This document shows positions 16,525 to 24,991 of a stretch of 64,000 bases of DNA, piece after piece; within the stretch, counting starts at the first letter, position 1; each line of letters begins with the position of its first letter. The DNA comes from Paenibacillus radicibacter (GTDB lineage Bacteria; Bacillota; Bacilli; Paenibacillales; NBRC-103111): positions 62,001 through 126,000 of the forward strand of contig NZ_JANQBC010000002.1 of NCBI RefSeq assembly GCF_024721995.1. The letters run 5' to 3'. The notes beneath the pieces were generated by a model, which saw only the letters and a list, made by a program, of their open reading frames with translations, had not been told where the DNA came from and made no database searches. Made by a program: the position numbers and the translations under genes.

Positions 16525-18403
16525 CGTGCTCCCCCCAATGCTCTCCTACGAAGGCTTGGAATGCTTCTGCATCCGCCAATGACATCAACTCACGCATTTC
16601 GCGCTTGCTTCGCTCCGAGATCGGATGCTTCGTCACATACTTCCCATCCTCAAATTCAATAATGTTACGCGATTGGAACTGCTGGCGATCTGTGGAGCGT
16701 TTGAAATATTCCGTCATCGTCACCATAAAATGATCCAACTTCTCAGGCAACGCTGCTTCTTGTTTAAACTCCATTGGATACGGTGCGTCTTGATCAATCG
16801 GCACACATTCTGTGATTCGTTCAACATATCGTTTACCGTCAAAATCTCTTTTTAAATGAATATCGAAGTTAATAACACTGATGACTTGCTGTTCTGCTAA
16901 TGTCTCGTTGTTAAACATTCCCGTCTTTAGTAGAGAGTTCCTTAGCGAGAACACCAAATCCTTAAACGTCTTCGCATGATGCGTGAATAACGTAAACAAG
17001 CTGGCAACCTGCGCCATCTGGACCATCCAAGCTGCAACAGGATCTGTCGCAACCTCACCGAGAATATTCACAGTTCCATCTGTCTTCTTCTGCACATCCA
17101 GTCCGTCCTGACCCGAAATCGTATCTGTCTCACGGAAACTTAAGATATTGCGTTCTTTGTATATTTTTCGCAAATGAAGTTCGAACGCAACTTCCTGCAC
17201 CCGAATGTTGTACTTCGCACTAATATACGTAATCATCGCCATAAGGAAGGTCGTCTTTCCACTTCCTTGCGCCCCTGTAATGGCAGTAATTCGGCAGCCC
17301 TTCACCAAATATTTCACCAAGGAAATAATTAATTCCGCACCCTCATCTTTCACCAACTGTTCCAGAGTTGCATTCGGAATATCAAACTTCCGGACGAAGA
17401 ACGCCCATGATTCTGCAAATCGAGGACGGACAACAACGACACGTGAACCGTCCTTCATTTCGTTAATCTTAAATCCATTCGACTCTGACAACTGCCCAGG
17501 TGCATTGTACTTATAGATGTTCTGACACACACGCTTGAGCTCCATCTCCGAGCCGAATGATAAGAACGCCAGATGGACCGATTTTCCTTTATAAAATAAC
17601 CATACGCTGTCATGCGTCTGTGGAATCTTATGATTCATCTGTTTCGTATACATCTCAAATTCGGTTGTCTGCGTACTAAACGAACTTGGAATACCAGATA
17701 CACCACCTGACACCCCGTCAATATTCATATCTCGAATATCATCAATAACCGAGAATCCCTTATAGTTCTGATAAATCCGCTGTACAATGATGTTCATTTT
17801 GTCTTCAAACGTTAAGTGCCTATGTACAGACCTATAGATCTTCTCAATCTCCTGACTCGTCACAACGTAGGATTCCGTCTCCCCATTCTCAATGAGCCAT
17901 TTCGGTTTCACCAGATCATGCTTTTCTAGAAATACACTGAGTGCATCGAACTGATGTTTTTTCTTGTAAATATGTAACATGATCTCGAACTGGTCTTGAA
18001 TCGTTAATTGTTCACGATTGTCAAACGGCATCACTTGCTCGATGTTCGTCTCATTCAGACCATAGGAATGCTGAAGTAAATCATAAATAAACGCCTTCAC
18101 ATACGTCTTTGCATTCAGATCACCATAACTGCATGTTTTGAGTGCTGTTTTCAATTCAAAGCGTTTATTCTTCCGGCGTATAAATTCCTCTTCAGACAAT
18201 CCTAAGTCATATAAATTACTGCTCGTGATCTCACTTAACATCAATTTCACATTATTTGTCATGACATCGATCTTAAATTTATTCACATCTACCCTTGACT
18301 TTGGTGGTGTTCGATGATTTCCACTTAACTTTAGCCAGATCAATAATGCAGCCATACCGATCATGATCGCTATACCCATGAAGTTAATCCAATACGATGA
18401 CAC
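16514..18403 (-). CDS. TadA/CpaF-like secretion ATPase with membrane anchor
   Basis: A 629-residue secretion ATPase. Walker A is GAQGSGKT (377-384), and a Walker B-like NILGEV is followed by the histidine box TLFTHHAKT. The arginine that normally follows GEV in CpaF is replaced by Ala, and the Asp-box (VQEVAFELHLRK) is divergent. A hydrophobic helix at about residues 6-26 would tether it to the membrane; family members are usually soluble hexamers. It should energise assembly through the platform protein. Overlap with that gene and a two-base gap to the TadZ-like gene show one operon. Confidence 0.8.
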   Translation of the reverse strand: MSSYWINFMGIAIMIGMAALLIWLKLSGNHRTPPKSRVDVNKFKIDVMTNNVKLMLSEITSSNLYDLGLSEEEFIRRKNKRFELKTALKTCSYGDLNAKTYVKAFIYDLLQHSYGLNETNIEQVMPFDNREQLTIQDQFEIMLHIYKKKHQFDALSVFLEKHDLVKPKWLIENGETESYVVTSQEIEKIYRSVHRHLTFEDKMNIIVQRIYQNYKGFSVIDDIRDMNIDGVSGGVSGIPSSFSTQTTEFEMYTKQMNHKIPQTHDSVWLFYKGKSVHLAFLSFGSEMELKRVCQNIYKYNAPGQLSESNGFKINEMKDGSRVVVVRPRFAESWAFFVRKFDIPNATLEQLVKDEGAELIISLVKYLVKGCRITAITGAQGSGKTTFLMAMITYISAKYNIRVQEVAFELHLRKIYKERNILSFRETDTISGQDGLDVQKKTDGTVNILGEVATDPVAAWMVQMAQVASLFTLFTHHAKTFKDLVFSLRNSLLKTGMFNNETLAEQQVISVINFDIHLKRDFDGKRYVERITECVPIDQDAPYPMEFKQEAALPEKLDHFMVTMTEYFKRSTDRQQFQSRNIIEFEDGKYVTKHPISERSKREMRELMSLADAEAFQAFVGEHWGEHDAS

Positions 18404-18405
18404 GT

Positions 18406-19242
18406 TTATCCCTGCCCTTCACTTAAGAGATCAGTATCTACTCCTAGACGGGATAACGTACCTCTCGCGAATCGTTGTACTTCATTAATAAAAAAGTAGT
18501 TCGGATGCCCTTTTTTCACATGCCGGTTCCGAACGAAGAAATCAAGCACTTGCTGATCATTCCACGCATCTAAGAATTCTGCACAATGCGGCACCGTATA
18601 GATTGGCTGCTTGTATTTAAAGCGTCTAGCGATATTGTTTACTGTATATTTCGAATGACGATCGTATTGCCCTAAGACAAGAACAAAGGGAACCTTCTCT
18701 AAGATTGGATGTCCCTCTCTCATGGCAAAGAATCGTTCCAACACATGAATGTTCTGATTCAGATTCACAACAATGAGATCCGATTCGAGCATCACTTGCT
18801 CGGTTAATGGATTCGTCAAGTCACTGTTTACATCGATCCAGATGTGATCATATTGCAGCTTGGCACTTCCCGTAATCTTCGGCATGATGTCCAGCATCAT
18901 CTCATCGAATGCTTGTTGCTTCTTATGTGGTCCGACTAATAGATCCAATCGATCCTTCAATATTGGCAAAGTGTAATCTTTCATATTGTCAGCGGTTAAT
19001 AGATTGCTTCGAGCGAGTCTCACCAAAGCTTCTATTCCCGTATTCGTAACATCCAGCAGATGTACATGCTCTTCAGCTTGCTGGTTCACGAATGCTGCTT
19101 CGAGCGTAGACCACCTGCCGCTTGTATGTGCGATCAAATTTGTCGTCATGTACTCAAGACCCGCGATTGTAGACAGCGCTATCAGATTTCCGGTTGTCGC
19201 TGCTTGTCCAGGGGCCATTCCCCAGCATGCAATTTGACCCAT
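18406..19242 (-). CDS. TadZ/CpaE-like protein with degenerate P-loop
   Basis: A 278-residue protein of the ParA/MinD fold type. The expected P-loop is present as GMAPGQAATTGN (residues 9-20), which keeps the Thr pair but lacks the catalytic Lys, so ATP hydrolysis is unlikely in the usual way. TadZ/CpaE proteins position the pilus machinery at the cell pole, and several are degenerate ATPases. The start overlaps the preceding gene by one base. I base the call on the motif, size and operon position; overall similarity cannot be measured here. Confidence 0.65.
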   Translation of the reverse strand: MGQIACWGMAPGQAATTGNLIALSTIAGLEYMTTNLIAHTSGRWSTLEAAFVNQQAEEHVHLLDVTNTGIEALVRLARSNLLTADNMKDYTLPILKDRLDLLVGPHKKQQAFDEMMLDIMPKITGSAKLQYDHIWIDVNSDLTNPLTEQVMLESDLIVVNLNQNIHVLERFFAMREGHPILEKVPFVLVLGQYDRHSKYTVNNIARRFKYKQPIYTVPHCAEFLDAWNDQQVLDFFVRNRHVKKGHPNYFFINEVQRFARGTLSRLGVDTDLLSEGQG

Positions 19243-19964
19243 TAATGTCTCCCCTTCTTTATCCGTTTGAACGCAGACTTCATCTCTGCATAGGTCATTC
19301 CACTAATTTCCGTTGTCACATCAATTAATGTTCTCTGGTACGCTTTGGACAGTCGATTCAATCGCAAGCGATTGTGGTTCTGATTGTCGATACGCGATGC
19401 ATAGTCCAATTCGTCGAATTCAATTTCGTAAAATTCACCTGACCAAGCAATAGGGTGGTGCCCTAACATTTTTTCAAAATATTCCGTATTTATCTGACAA
19501 TCCACTGTATCTTTAATGATCGGAATAAATGGGGTATAACCCGACTGTTTGGGTAACACCGATTGTAAAATTTCCTCATTCACATGAATACAGCTCTTTT
19601 CATAATTCGTCACGTAGACACGCTCTGTATAATCTTGAATCGATATTCCTTCAAAAAATTCACGATGATTCGTATCGATCAAGATCGTATCAAATCCCGC
19701 TTCCGCAAGCAGAAGACCATCGAAGCGAACATGTTCCAAATAAGTTCTAACTTCAGCCCCGGTCTTCAACCCATACGAAACGTAAAAACCTTCATACTCG
19801 GTCATATCTCCATCCCCATCTATTCGAGGAACACTATACTTTAATTTCTGCTCAGTCGTGGCATCAATGAGTAATACCTTCTTACCCGCAGCAGCCAGTA
19901 GCGCTGAACTGTATAGGAGCAAGTCTGACTTCTCACATGCCCCTACAAACAAAATTTGCCTCAT
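19242..19964 (-). CDS. second ParA-like, P-loop-degenerate protein
   Basis: A 240-residue protein starting MRQILFVGACEKSDLLLYS, where beta-strand 1 and a P-loop-like turn are visible but Gly-Lys-Ser/Thr is absent. KVLLIDATTEQ (strand 2) and DTILIDTNH (strand 3, Walker B-like Asp) complete a MinD-like Rossmann pattern. It is probably a non-hydrolysing paralogue working with the TadZ-like protein. The ATG at 19964 is preferred over a GTG six codons earlier because GGAG precedes it by 8 bases, and the GTG abuts the upstream stop. Confidence 0.6.
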   Translation of the reverse strand: MRQILFVGACEKSDLLLYSSALLAAAGKKVLLIDATTEQKLKYSVPRIDGDGDMTEYEGFYVSYGLKTGAEVRTYLEHVRFDGLLLAEAGFDTILIDTNHREFFEGISIQDYTERVYVTNYEKSCIHVNEEILQSVLPKQSGYTPFIPIIKDTVDCQINTEYFEKMLGHHPIAWSGEFYEIEFDELDYASRIDNQNHNRLRLNRLSKAYQRTLIDVTTEISGMTYAEMKSAFKRIKKGRH

Positions 19965-19982
19965 CACTTTCTCCTGCCTCAC

Positions 19983-21086
19983 TTACGGATTCAATCGACT
20001 AGTATCCGATTCATTCATAATGGTTTCTTGCCTTTCTTGGCTATCTTGCACACCAACTGGACCTGGACTAAGCGGTAATCCTTCTCTCGCATTTCCACCT
20101 TGATTGGAAGGCGCTGTTTCTAAGCGAGATTGATTGGGCTTCGGGTTCTGATTTTGACTTGGATCTGAGCCTTGATTTGGATTTTGAGTTTGAGACTGTG
20201 ATTGGGTTTGCACTTGATTCTGTGCCTGGGTCTCATGCTGCGCACGTCCTGACAATACGCGTGATTTTTGCGCTTCATCCATTTCACTCAAATCTTTCTC
20301 TAACTTCTGTCTCATGCGCTTCACAAGTTCATCCTTCGCACGCTCAAGCACATTCGGATCCGTTCTTAATAACTCAAGTACTTTCAAATTAGCCGGGTAA
20401 TTCGTTATTGCAGCTTCCTGCATATATGGATCTACGTAACTTAACGCATAAATCTTTCCCCCTTGCAGATAAGCATCCACAATAGCACTGGAGAAGTTCA
20501 ATATCTCAACTTCATTCATGTCATACCAGACGGTGTTAAGCGCAAGATCTTTCACTTTTTTCTTGGAAAGTACGATATAATCCTGACCTGTTGGAAAATT
20601 GATCCGAACATCCACGAAATCGTCTTTTTTGAGCTTACTTGGTAGGGTAATTACATTGAACTCTTGCGATCTAATATCTCGTTTAACGGGTCCTTCTTCA
20701 AAGAGCATCGGGGCTATAATTGGAGTTCGATCACTTACACTAATCTTAAGTACTTTACCTACTGCCAAATCGTTACTTGCAATTGCATTCACAGGTGCAT
20801 GCTGCTCATCGACTTCAAGAATCGTTACATCTTCACTTGTCAGCGTCGTCCCAGCAGGTAGCTCTTTATTTGCAATAACAACACTTTGTTTCACGGCAGC
20901 CTTTTGCTGCTGCGCCAACTCTGCTGCCTTGATCTTCTTCTCATACTCATCTTGCAGTCGCTTTGTTTCCTTCGCATTGTCCAACCAGTTATAGGTGACA
21001 ACTCCTGCCCCTACTAGCCCCATTGAAAGCGCACCTATCATCCCCGCTACAATTAAATTCTTCGTTCTTTGCCGTATGACTGACAC
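19983..21086 (-). CDS. CpaB/SAF-domain pilus assembly protein
   Basis: A 367-residue protein with one N-terminal membrane helix (about 11-30), a short coiled coil (40-62) and a SAF domain (VVIANKELPAGTTLTSEDV, then DLAVGKVL) as in CpaB/RcpC. A further beta domain follows. The last 100 residues are low complexity, very rich in Gln, Asn, Pro and Ser. CpaB-type proteins bridge the inner machinery to the outer wall. It is the first gene of the Tad-like operon. The start is GTG with GAGGGG upstream; a strong promoter and a terminator hairpin lie just before it. Confidence 0.75.
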   Translation of the reverse strand: MSVIRQRTKNLIVAGMIGALSMGLVGAGVVTYNWLDNAKETKRLQDEYEKKIKAAELAQQQKAAVKQSVVIANKELPAGTTLTSEDVTILEVDEQHAPVNAIASNDLAVGKVLKISVSDRTPIIAPMLFEEGPVKRDIRSQEFNVITLPSKLKKDDFVDVRINFPTGQDYIVLSKKKVKDLALNTVWYDMNEVEILNFSSAIVDAYLQGGKIYALSYVDPYMQEAAITNYPANLKVLELLRTDPNVLERAKDELVKRMRQKLEKDLSEMDEAQKSRVLSGRAQHETQAQNQVQTQSQSQTQNPNQGSDPSQNQNPKPNQSRLETAPSNQGGNAREGLPLSPGPVGVQDSQERQETIMNESDTSRLNP

Positions 21087-21120
21087 AAACTTGATTCCCC
21101 TCTCTGCTTATAAAAAAAGA

Positions 21121-21168
21121 AACAAAAAAGCACGCATAAACCCCTGTTAGGTAGGTTTAAGCGTGCTT
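21121..21168 (-). terminator. intrinsic terminator between ricA and the Tad-like operon
   Basis: Stem AAGCACGCTTAAACC / GGTTTATGCGTGCTT on the minus strand with a single mismatch, followed by TTTTTTG. It ends ricA transcripts and any RNA begun at 21206. Confidence 0.88.
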
Positions 21169-21206
21169 CGCTTTAATGGTAAATTATGTTTGATTTTCAT
21201 TTACGT
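21121..21206 (-). ncRNA. candidate small RNA or attenuated leader of Tad-like operon
   Basis: A consensus promoter (21212-21240) would start transcription near 21206, and an intrinsic terminator ends at about 21121, giving an RNA of roughly 85 bases. It contains a GTAAAT/ATTTAC hairpin and the terminator stem. A 17-codon frame beginning MKIKHN exists but lacks a ribosome site. If the terminator is regulated, the same unit would be an attenuator for the cpaB-like gene 35 bases further on. No known riboswitch pattern was recognised. Confidence 0.4.
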
Positions 21207-21211
21207 ACTTA

Positions 21212-21240
21212 ATCATACTGGAATCCCCACAAACTGTCAA
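21212..21240 (-). promoter_or_regulatory. consensus sigma-A promoter between ricA and cpaB-like gene
   Basis: TTGACA (21240-21235), 17-base spacer, TATGAT (21217-21212) on the minus strand. It begins only five bases after the ricA stop codon. Confidence 0.72.
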
Positions 21241-21244
21241 ACGA

Positions 21245-21697
21245 TTATTCACCGCAATTAGTTGGTGGTGTTGCTTCACCAGATTCAACATCAATCTTAT
21301 CGGAAATCGAATCACGAATCACATTAATAACAAGCTGTAGTAAGAAATTAATATCTTGTTGGGACTGTTGGAATTCACTTACAAGTGGAATACTATCCAA
21401 TTCATCTTGAAGGCTATCAATTTCGCCTTCAATTTTCTCAACCATCGATACGTTTTGGAACGTCTCGAATGCTACGATTTCTTTTTGCTTTTTCTTAATT
21501 GCCGAGATTAGCGTTTGGATTCCTTCATTCGTAGAAATTTGTTTTTCCGCTTGTTGGAAGAACTTCACTTCTTGTGAAGTTGTAATCAGATCAGCAAGCT
21601 CTCTTGCTTTTACCAGAATATCCTCACGAACAATACTCTCTGTAACCGTGAACGTTTCAATTGTTTTACACGAAGACATCTCAATTTTTCTAGCCAT
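21245..21697 (-). CDS. ricA: RicA/YmcA, RNA-processing accessory protein
   Basis: A 150-residue helical protein of the YlbF/YmcA family (VKARELADLITTSQEVKFFQQAE, then a long helix pair). In B. subtilis RicA with RicF and RicT forms an iron-sulfur complex that assists RNase Y-dependent mRNA maturation and supports sporulation, competence and biofilm formation. A cysteine four residues from the end of a similar region (NCGE) fits the Fe-S role. It follows miaB directly, the conserved order. The ATG at 21697 is preferred to upstream TTG/ATG codons because GGGAGAG precedes it. Confidence 0.88.
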   Translation of the reverse strand: MARKIEMSSCKTIETFTVTESIVREDILVKARELADLITTSQEVKFFQQAEKQISTNEGIQTLISAIKKKQKEIVAFETFQNVSMVEKIEGEIDSLQDELDSIPLVSEFQQSQQDINFLLQLVINVIRDSISDKIDVESGEATPPTNCGE

Positions 21698-21727
21698 TAC
21701 TAAACACTCTCCCTGTTCATCCATCAA

Positions 21728-23209
21728 TTATACCGTTTTTTGAAGCGGTGCTTCGACTAATTCTCCTCTTAAGAACCAAGTCTTCGCATCCGTAACTTGT
21801 AAATATACAATCTTACCAACTAACTCTCTACTGCCTGTAAAATGGATAAGCTTGTTCGTTCGTGTCCGCGCAGACAGTACGTTAACATCATTCTTGCTCT
21901 CACCTTCAACAAGAACTTCCATAACTTGCCCAATTAATGCTTCATTACTATCTCTACTAAATGCTGCAATCACTTCGTTCAAACGCTGTAATCGAGCCTT
22001 CTTCACTTCAACTGAAACATTATCTTCCATAGCTGCTGCAGGTGTTCCTTCACGCGGTGAATAGATGAATGTAAAAGCGAAGTCGAATCCAACTTCTTGT
22101 ACAAGACTCATCGTCTCTTCGAACTGTTCGTCCGTCTCACCTGGGAATCCTACAATAATGTCCGTGCTTAACACCACATCCGGGATAACTGCCTTAATCT
22201 TGGACACAAGCTCTAAGTAACGCTCGCGTGTATATTTACGGCTCATCTTCTTTAAGATCTCCGTGCTGCCGGATTGGACGGGTAGATGAATATGCTCCAT
22301 CAAGTTGCCCCTCTTGCCCAACACTTCAATCAGATGATCGTCAAAATCACGTGGGTGCGACGTCATGAAACGTACGCGCGGCACATCAATTTTGCGAATA
22401 TCATCCATCAGATCTCCGAACAAATATTCAATATCTTCAAAGTCTTTACCATATGCGTTCACATTCTGACCAAGCAAAGTGATCTCTTTAAACCCAAGAC
22501 GCGCCAGGTCACGTACCTCTGCAAGTACATCTTCAGGTCTACGACTGCGTTCTTTACCACGTGTATATGGCACGATGCAGTATGTACAGAACTTATCACA
22601 TCCATACATGATATTCACCCATGCACGCATGCCTTCACGCTTCTTCGGCATATTCTCCACAATGTCGCCTTCTTTGGACCATACTTCAACGACCATTTCC
22701 TTGGAGAAATACGCTTCTTTCAGTAAAGACGGCAAGCGATGAATATTATGTGTACCAAAAATAATGTCTACAAACGAATGCTTCTGCAATATACGATTAA
22801 CAACGGATTCTTCTTGAGACATGCAACCACATACACCTAGAATTAATCCTGGCTTCTGCAATTTAAGTGTCTTCAAATGTCCAAGCTCACCGAACACTTT
22901 GTCTTCCGCATTCTCACGAATTGCGCACGTATTAAGCAAGATCACATCCGCTTCTTTACGATCTTCCGTGCTTCGGTAGCCCATTGCTTCGAGCATACCT
23001 TTCATCGTTTCCGTATCATGCTCATTCATTTGACATCCATACGTTTGAATTAAGTAATGCTTGCCTATGCCTATCTCTTTATCCACATCTGGAATCTCAA
23101 AGTCATAATGAACCTTAATATCTTCTTTCCCACGTTTCTTCGCATCCGTTAGAGAAGGTGGTTGAAAATATTTAGAAAAATCCTTATCGGACTTTGGCTT
23201 TTGAGACAC
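21728..23209 (-). CDS. miaB: tRNA-2-methylthio-N6-dimethylallyladenosine synthase
   Basis: A 493-residue radical SAM methylthiotransferase that converts i6A37 to ms2i6A37 in tRNA. An N-terminal UPF0004 domain carries three cluster cysteines ([25 protein letters not shown]). The radical SAM motif is [15 protein letters not shown] and a TRAM domain closes the protein. The GTG at 23209 is chosen because AAAGGAGG ends eight bases before it; an in-frame GTG further upstream overlaps that site. A sigma-A promoter lies upstream and ricA follows with 30 bases between. Confidence 0.95.
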   Translation of the reverse strand: MSQKPKSDKDFSKYFQPPSLTDAKKRGKEDIKVHYDFEIPDVDKEIGIGKHYLIQTYGCQMNEHDTETMKGMLEAMGYRSTEDRKEADVILLNTCAIRENAEDKVFGELGHLKTLKLQKPGLILGVCGCMSQEESVVNRILQKHSFVDIIFGTHNIHRLPSLLKEAYFSKEMVVEVWSKEGDIVENMPKKREGMRAWVNIMYGCDKFCTYCIVPYTRGKERSRRPEDVLAEVRDLARLGFKEITLLGQNVNAYGKDFEDIEYLFGDLMDDIRKIDVPRVRFMTSHPRDFDDHLIEVLGKRGNLMEHIHLPVQSGSTEILKKMSRKYTRERYLELVSKIKAVIPDVVLSTDIIVGFPGETDEQFEETMSLVQEVGFDFAFTFIYSPREGTPAAAMEDNVSVEVKKARLQRLNEVIAAFSRDSNEALIGQVMEVLVEGESKNDVNVLSARTRTNKLIHFTGSRELVGKIVYLQVTDAKTWFLRGELVEAPLQKTV

Positions 23210-23253
23210 GCACCATTCCTCCTTTGTCACTTCAGAACGTACTCATAACTATC

Positions 23254-23283
23254 ATTATACCATCTGATTAGGCTCGTTTTCAA
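23254..23283 (-). promoter_or_regulatory. sigma-A promoter of miaB-ricA
   Basis: TTGAAA (23283-23278), 18-base spacer, TATAAT (23259-23254) on the minus strand, about 45 bases before the GTG start. Confidence 0.7.
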
Positions 23284-23308
23284 AAGAAATCAGATAATAT
23301 TGTGGCAT

Positions 23309-23376
23309 AAAAAAGAACGGATCAGCATGGACATGTCAGTAGTAACTACTAACACGATCCAGCCAACCCGTCTTAT
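23309..23376 (-). terminator. terminator-like structure after pduL
   Basis: On the minus strand AAGACGGG and GGATC pair with GATCC and GTTCTTTTTTA across a long, partly paired loop containing AGTAGTTACTACT. A run of six T closes it. Confidence 0.5.
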
Positions 23377-23391
23377 TCATTTATCCACTTA

Positions 23392-23970
23392 TTAACCGAT
23401 AATTTCAGCCATATCGCCAGTTCTTACTCCAGCAGCATTGCCTTCATCTGTATCGATATGCATATCAAGTGCGAATTGATCAGATACACGTGCGATCACA
23501 TCTTCAAATACGAGTGGACGAAGACCGTTCAAACGTACTTTCAAGATTTGTTGGTCTTTAATGCCCCATTTTTCAGCATCGCTTGTGTGGAAGTGAATGT
23601 GACGAGCTGCCACGATTACACCTTTGTCCATTTCAACTTCACCAGCTGGACCTACTAGTTTAATTCCAGGTGTGCCTTCGATTTTACCAGATTCACGAAC
23701 AGGCGCTTGAACGCCTACTTTCATCGTGTCTGTCATCGCAATTTCAAGCTGAGACTCTTTACGAGCTGGTCCTAGAATTCTTACTTTATCAAAAGAACCT
23801 TTTGGTCCAACAACAGCTACAGTTTCTTGTGCCGCGTATTGACCCGGTTGAGAAAGATCTTTCATTGGAGTTAGTTGATAGCCTTGTCCAAACAATTGAT
23901 CAATGTGTGCTTGGGAAAGGTGAAGGTGTCGTGCAGAGATACCAACAGGTACTTGTTTAGTTGTAGTCAT
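23392..23970 (-). CDS. pduL: PduL-type phosphate acyltransferase
   Basis: A 192-residue enzyme interconverting acyl-CoA and acyl-phosphate (propanoyl- or acetyl-). The two PduL half-domains carry the expected metal-site histidines in ISARHLHLSQ and AARHIHFHTSD. There is no N-terminal encapsulation peptide and no microcompartment gene nearby, so it is a cytosolic stand-alone form. It lies between korAB and miaB and has its own terminator. A role with the neighbouring ferredoxin oxidoreductase, turning its acyl-CoA into acyl-phosphate for ATP formation, is possible but inferred. Confidence 0.88.
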   Translation of the reverse strand: MTTTKQVPVGISARHLHLSQAHIDQLFGQGYQLTPMKDLSQPGQYAAQETVAVVGPKGSFDKVRILGPARKESQLEIAMTDTMKVGVQAPVRESGKIEGTPGIKLVGPAGEVEMDKGVIVAARHIHFHTSDAEKWGIKDQQILKVRLNGLRPLVFEDVIARVSDQFALDMHIDTDEGNAAGVRTGDMAEIIG

Positions 23971-24081
23971 AGTTGTCCCATCCTTATCTTTGTATAATCG
24001 AATAATTCAAGTATGGAGTCTTACCTCCTTTTCTATTCTAAACAAATTTACATCTAAAGTAAACCAAAGCTCATTAAACAC

Positions 24082-24110
24082 AAAAAGCGTGTGGAATGAT
24101 CCACACACTT
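24082..24110 (-). terminator. terminator of korAB
   Basis: Ten-base stem AAGTGTGTGG / CCACACGCTT (one mismatch) with a six-base loop followed by TTTGTG on the minus strand. Confidence 0.75.
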
Positions 24111-24122
24111 CTGTGCCATACT

Positions 24123-24989
24123 TTATACGAACTCAGCAACGAGTTTTTGGAAGTCAGCTTCGGAAATTTTAAGGTCTTGCTTCGCAAGTCCTTCTTCCTT
24201 GAAGTTCGGAACGGAAGCATCATAGCTAGCACGCTCTTTGTTTTGATAGATAATACCTGTAAGCATACCGTTAGTTTCCATCAACTTGGACATCGCCATT
24301 GCACGGTTGCTAGAATCATAATCAGGAATACTTTCTAGATCAACAACGTTCTCTTTGAACCAGTCGTAAGTGTTCACTTTGTTGAACGTTACGCATGGGC
24401 TGAATACGTTGATCATAGAGAACCCTTTATGTTTCATACCTTCTTCAATTACAGCTGTAAGCTGCTTGAGGTTGGATGAGAACGATTGTGCTACGAACGT
24501 TGCACCTGCAGCAAGTGCCATTTCAAGCGGAGCTAATGCTTGCTCGATCGTACCTGCTGGAGCACCTTTCGTCTTGAACCCTTCCGCACTACGCGGAGAA
24601 GGTTGACCTTTTGTCAAACCGTAAATTTGGTTATCCATTACGATGTACGTCATATCGATGTTACGACGAATCGCATGAACCGTATGACCCATACCGATTG
24701 CAAAACCATCACCATCTCCACCAGAAGCAATTACAGTAAGCTCGCGGTTAGCCATTTTCAGACCTTGTGCGATTGGCAATGAACGACCGTGCACACCGTG
24801 AAGACCATATGCATTAATATAACCAGAGATACGACCAGAGCAACCAATACCAGATACAACTGCAAGACCTTCAGGCTCTAAACCTACGTTTGCTGCTGCT
24901 CTTTGAATTGCCGCTTGAACGGAGAAATCTCCACAACCTGGGCACCAGTTCGGTTTTACATTATTACGGAAGTCTTTTAAAGTTGCCAT
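24123..24989 (-). CDS. korB: 2-oxoacid:ferredoxin oxidoreductase, beta subunit
   Basis: A 288-residue thiamine-diphosphate subunit. NWCPGCGDFSVQAA at residues 14-27 and GGDGDGFAIGMGH at about 90-102 form the TPP/Mg site, and VMDNQIYGLTKGQ follows. With KorA it oxidatively decarboxylates a 2-oxoacid, in this family mostly 2-oxoglutarate, passing electrons to ferredoxin and making acyl-CoA. The start is two bases after the korA stop, so the subunits are coupled. The substrate cannot be fixed from sequence. Confidence 0.92.
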   Translation of the reverse strand: MATLKDFRNNVKPNWCPGCGDFSVQAAIQRAAANVGLEPEGLAVVSGIGCSGRISGYINAYGLHGVHGRSLPIAQGLKMANRELTVIASGGDGDGFAIGMGHTVHAIRRNIDMTYIVMDNQIYGLTKGQPSPRSAEGFKTKGAPAGTIEQALAPLEMALAAGATFVAQSFSSNLKQLTAVIEEGMKHKGFSMINVFSPCVTFNKVNTYDWFKENVVDLESIPDYDSSNRAMAMSKLMETNGMLTGIIYQNKERASYDASVPNFKEEGLAKQDLKISEADFQKLVAEFV

Positions 24990-24991
24990 AA

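Noticed and set aside
21121-21206. Cyclic di-GMP riboswitch before the Tad-like operon
   Set aside because: Expected for pilus genes, but the leader is too short and the conserved GEMM tracts and tetraloop receptor are not found.
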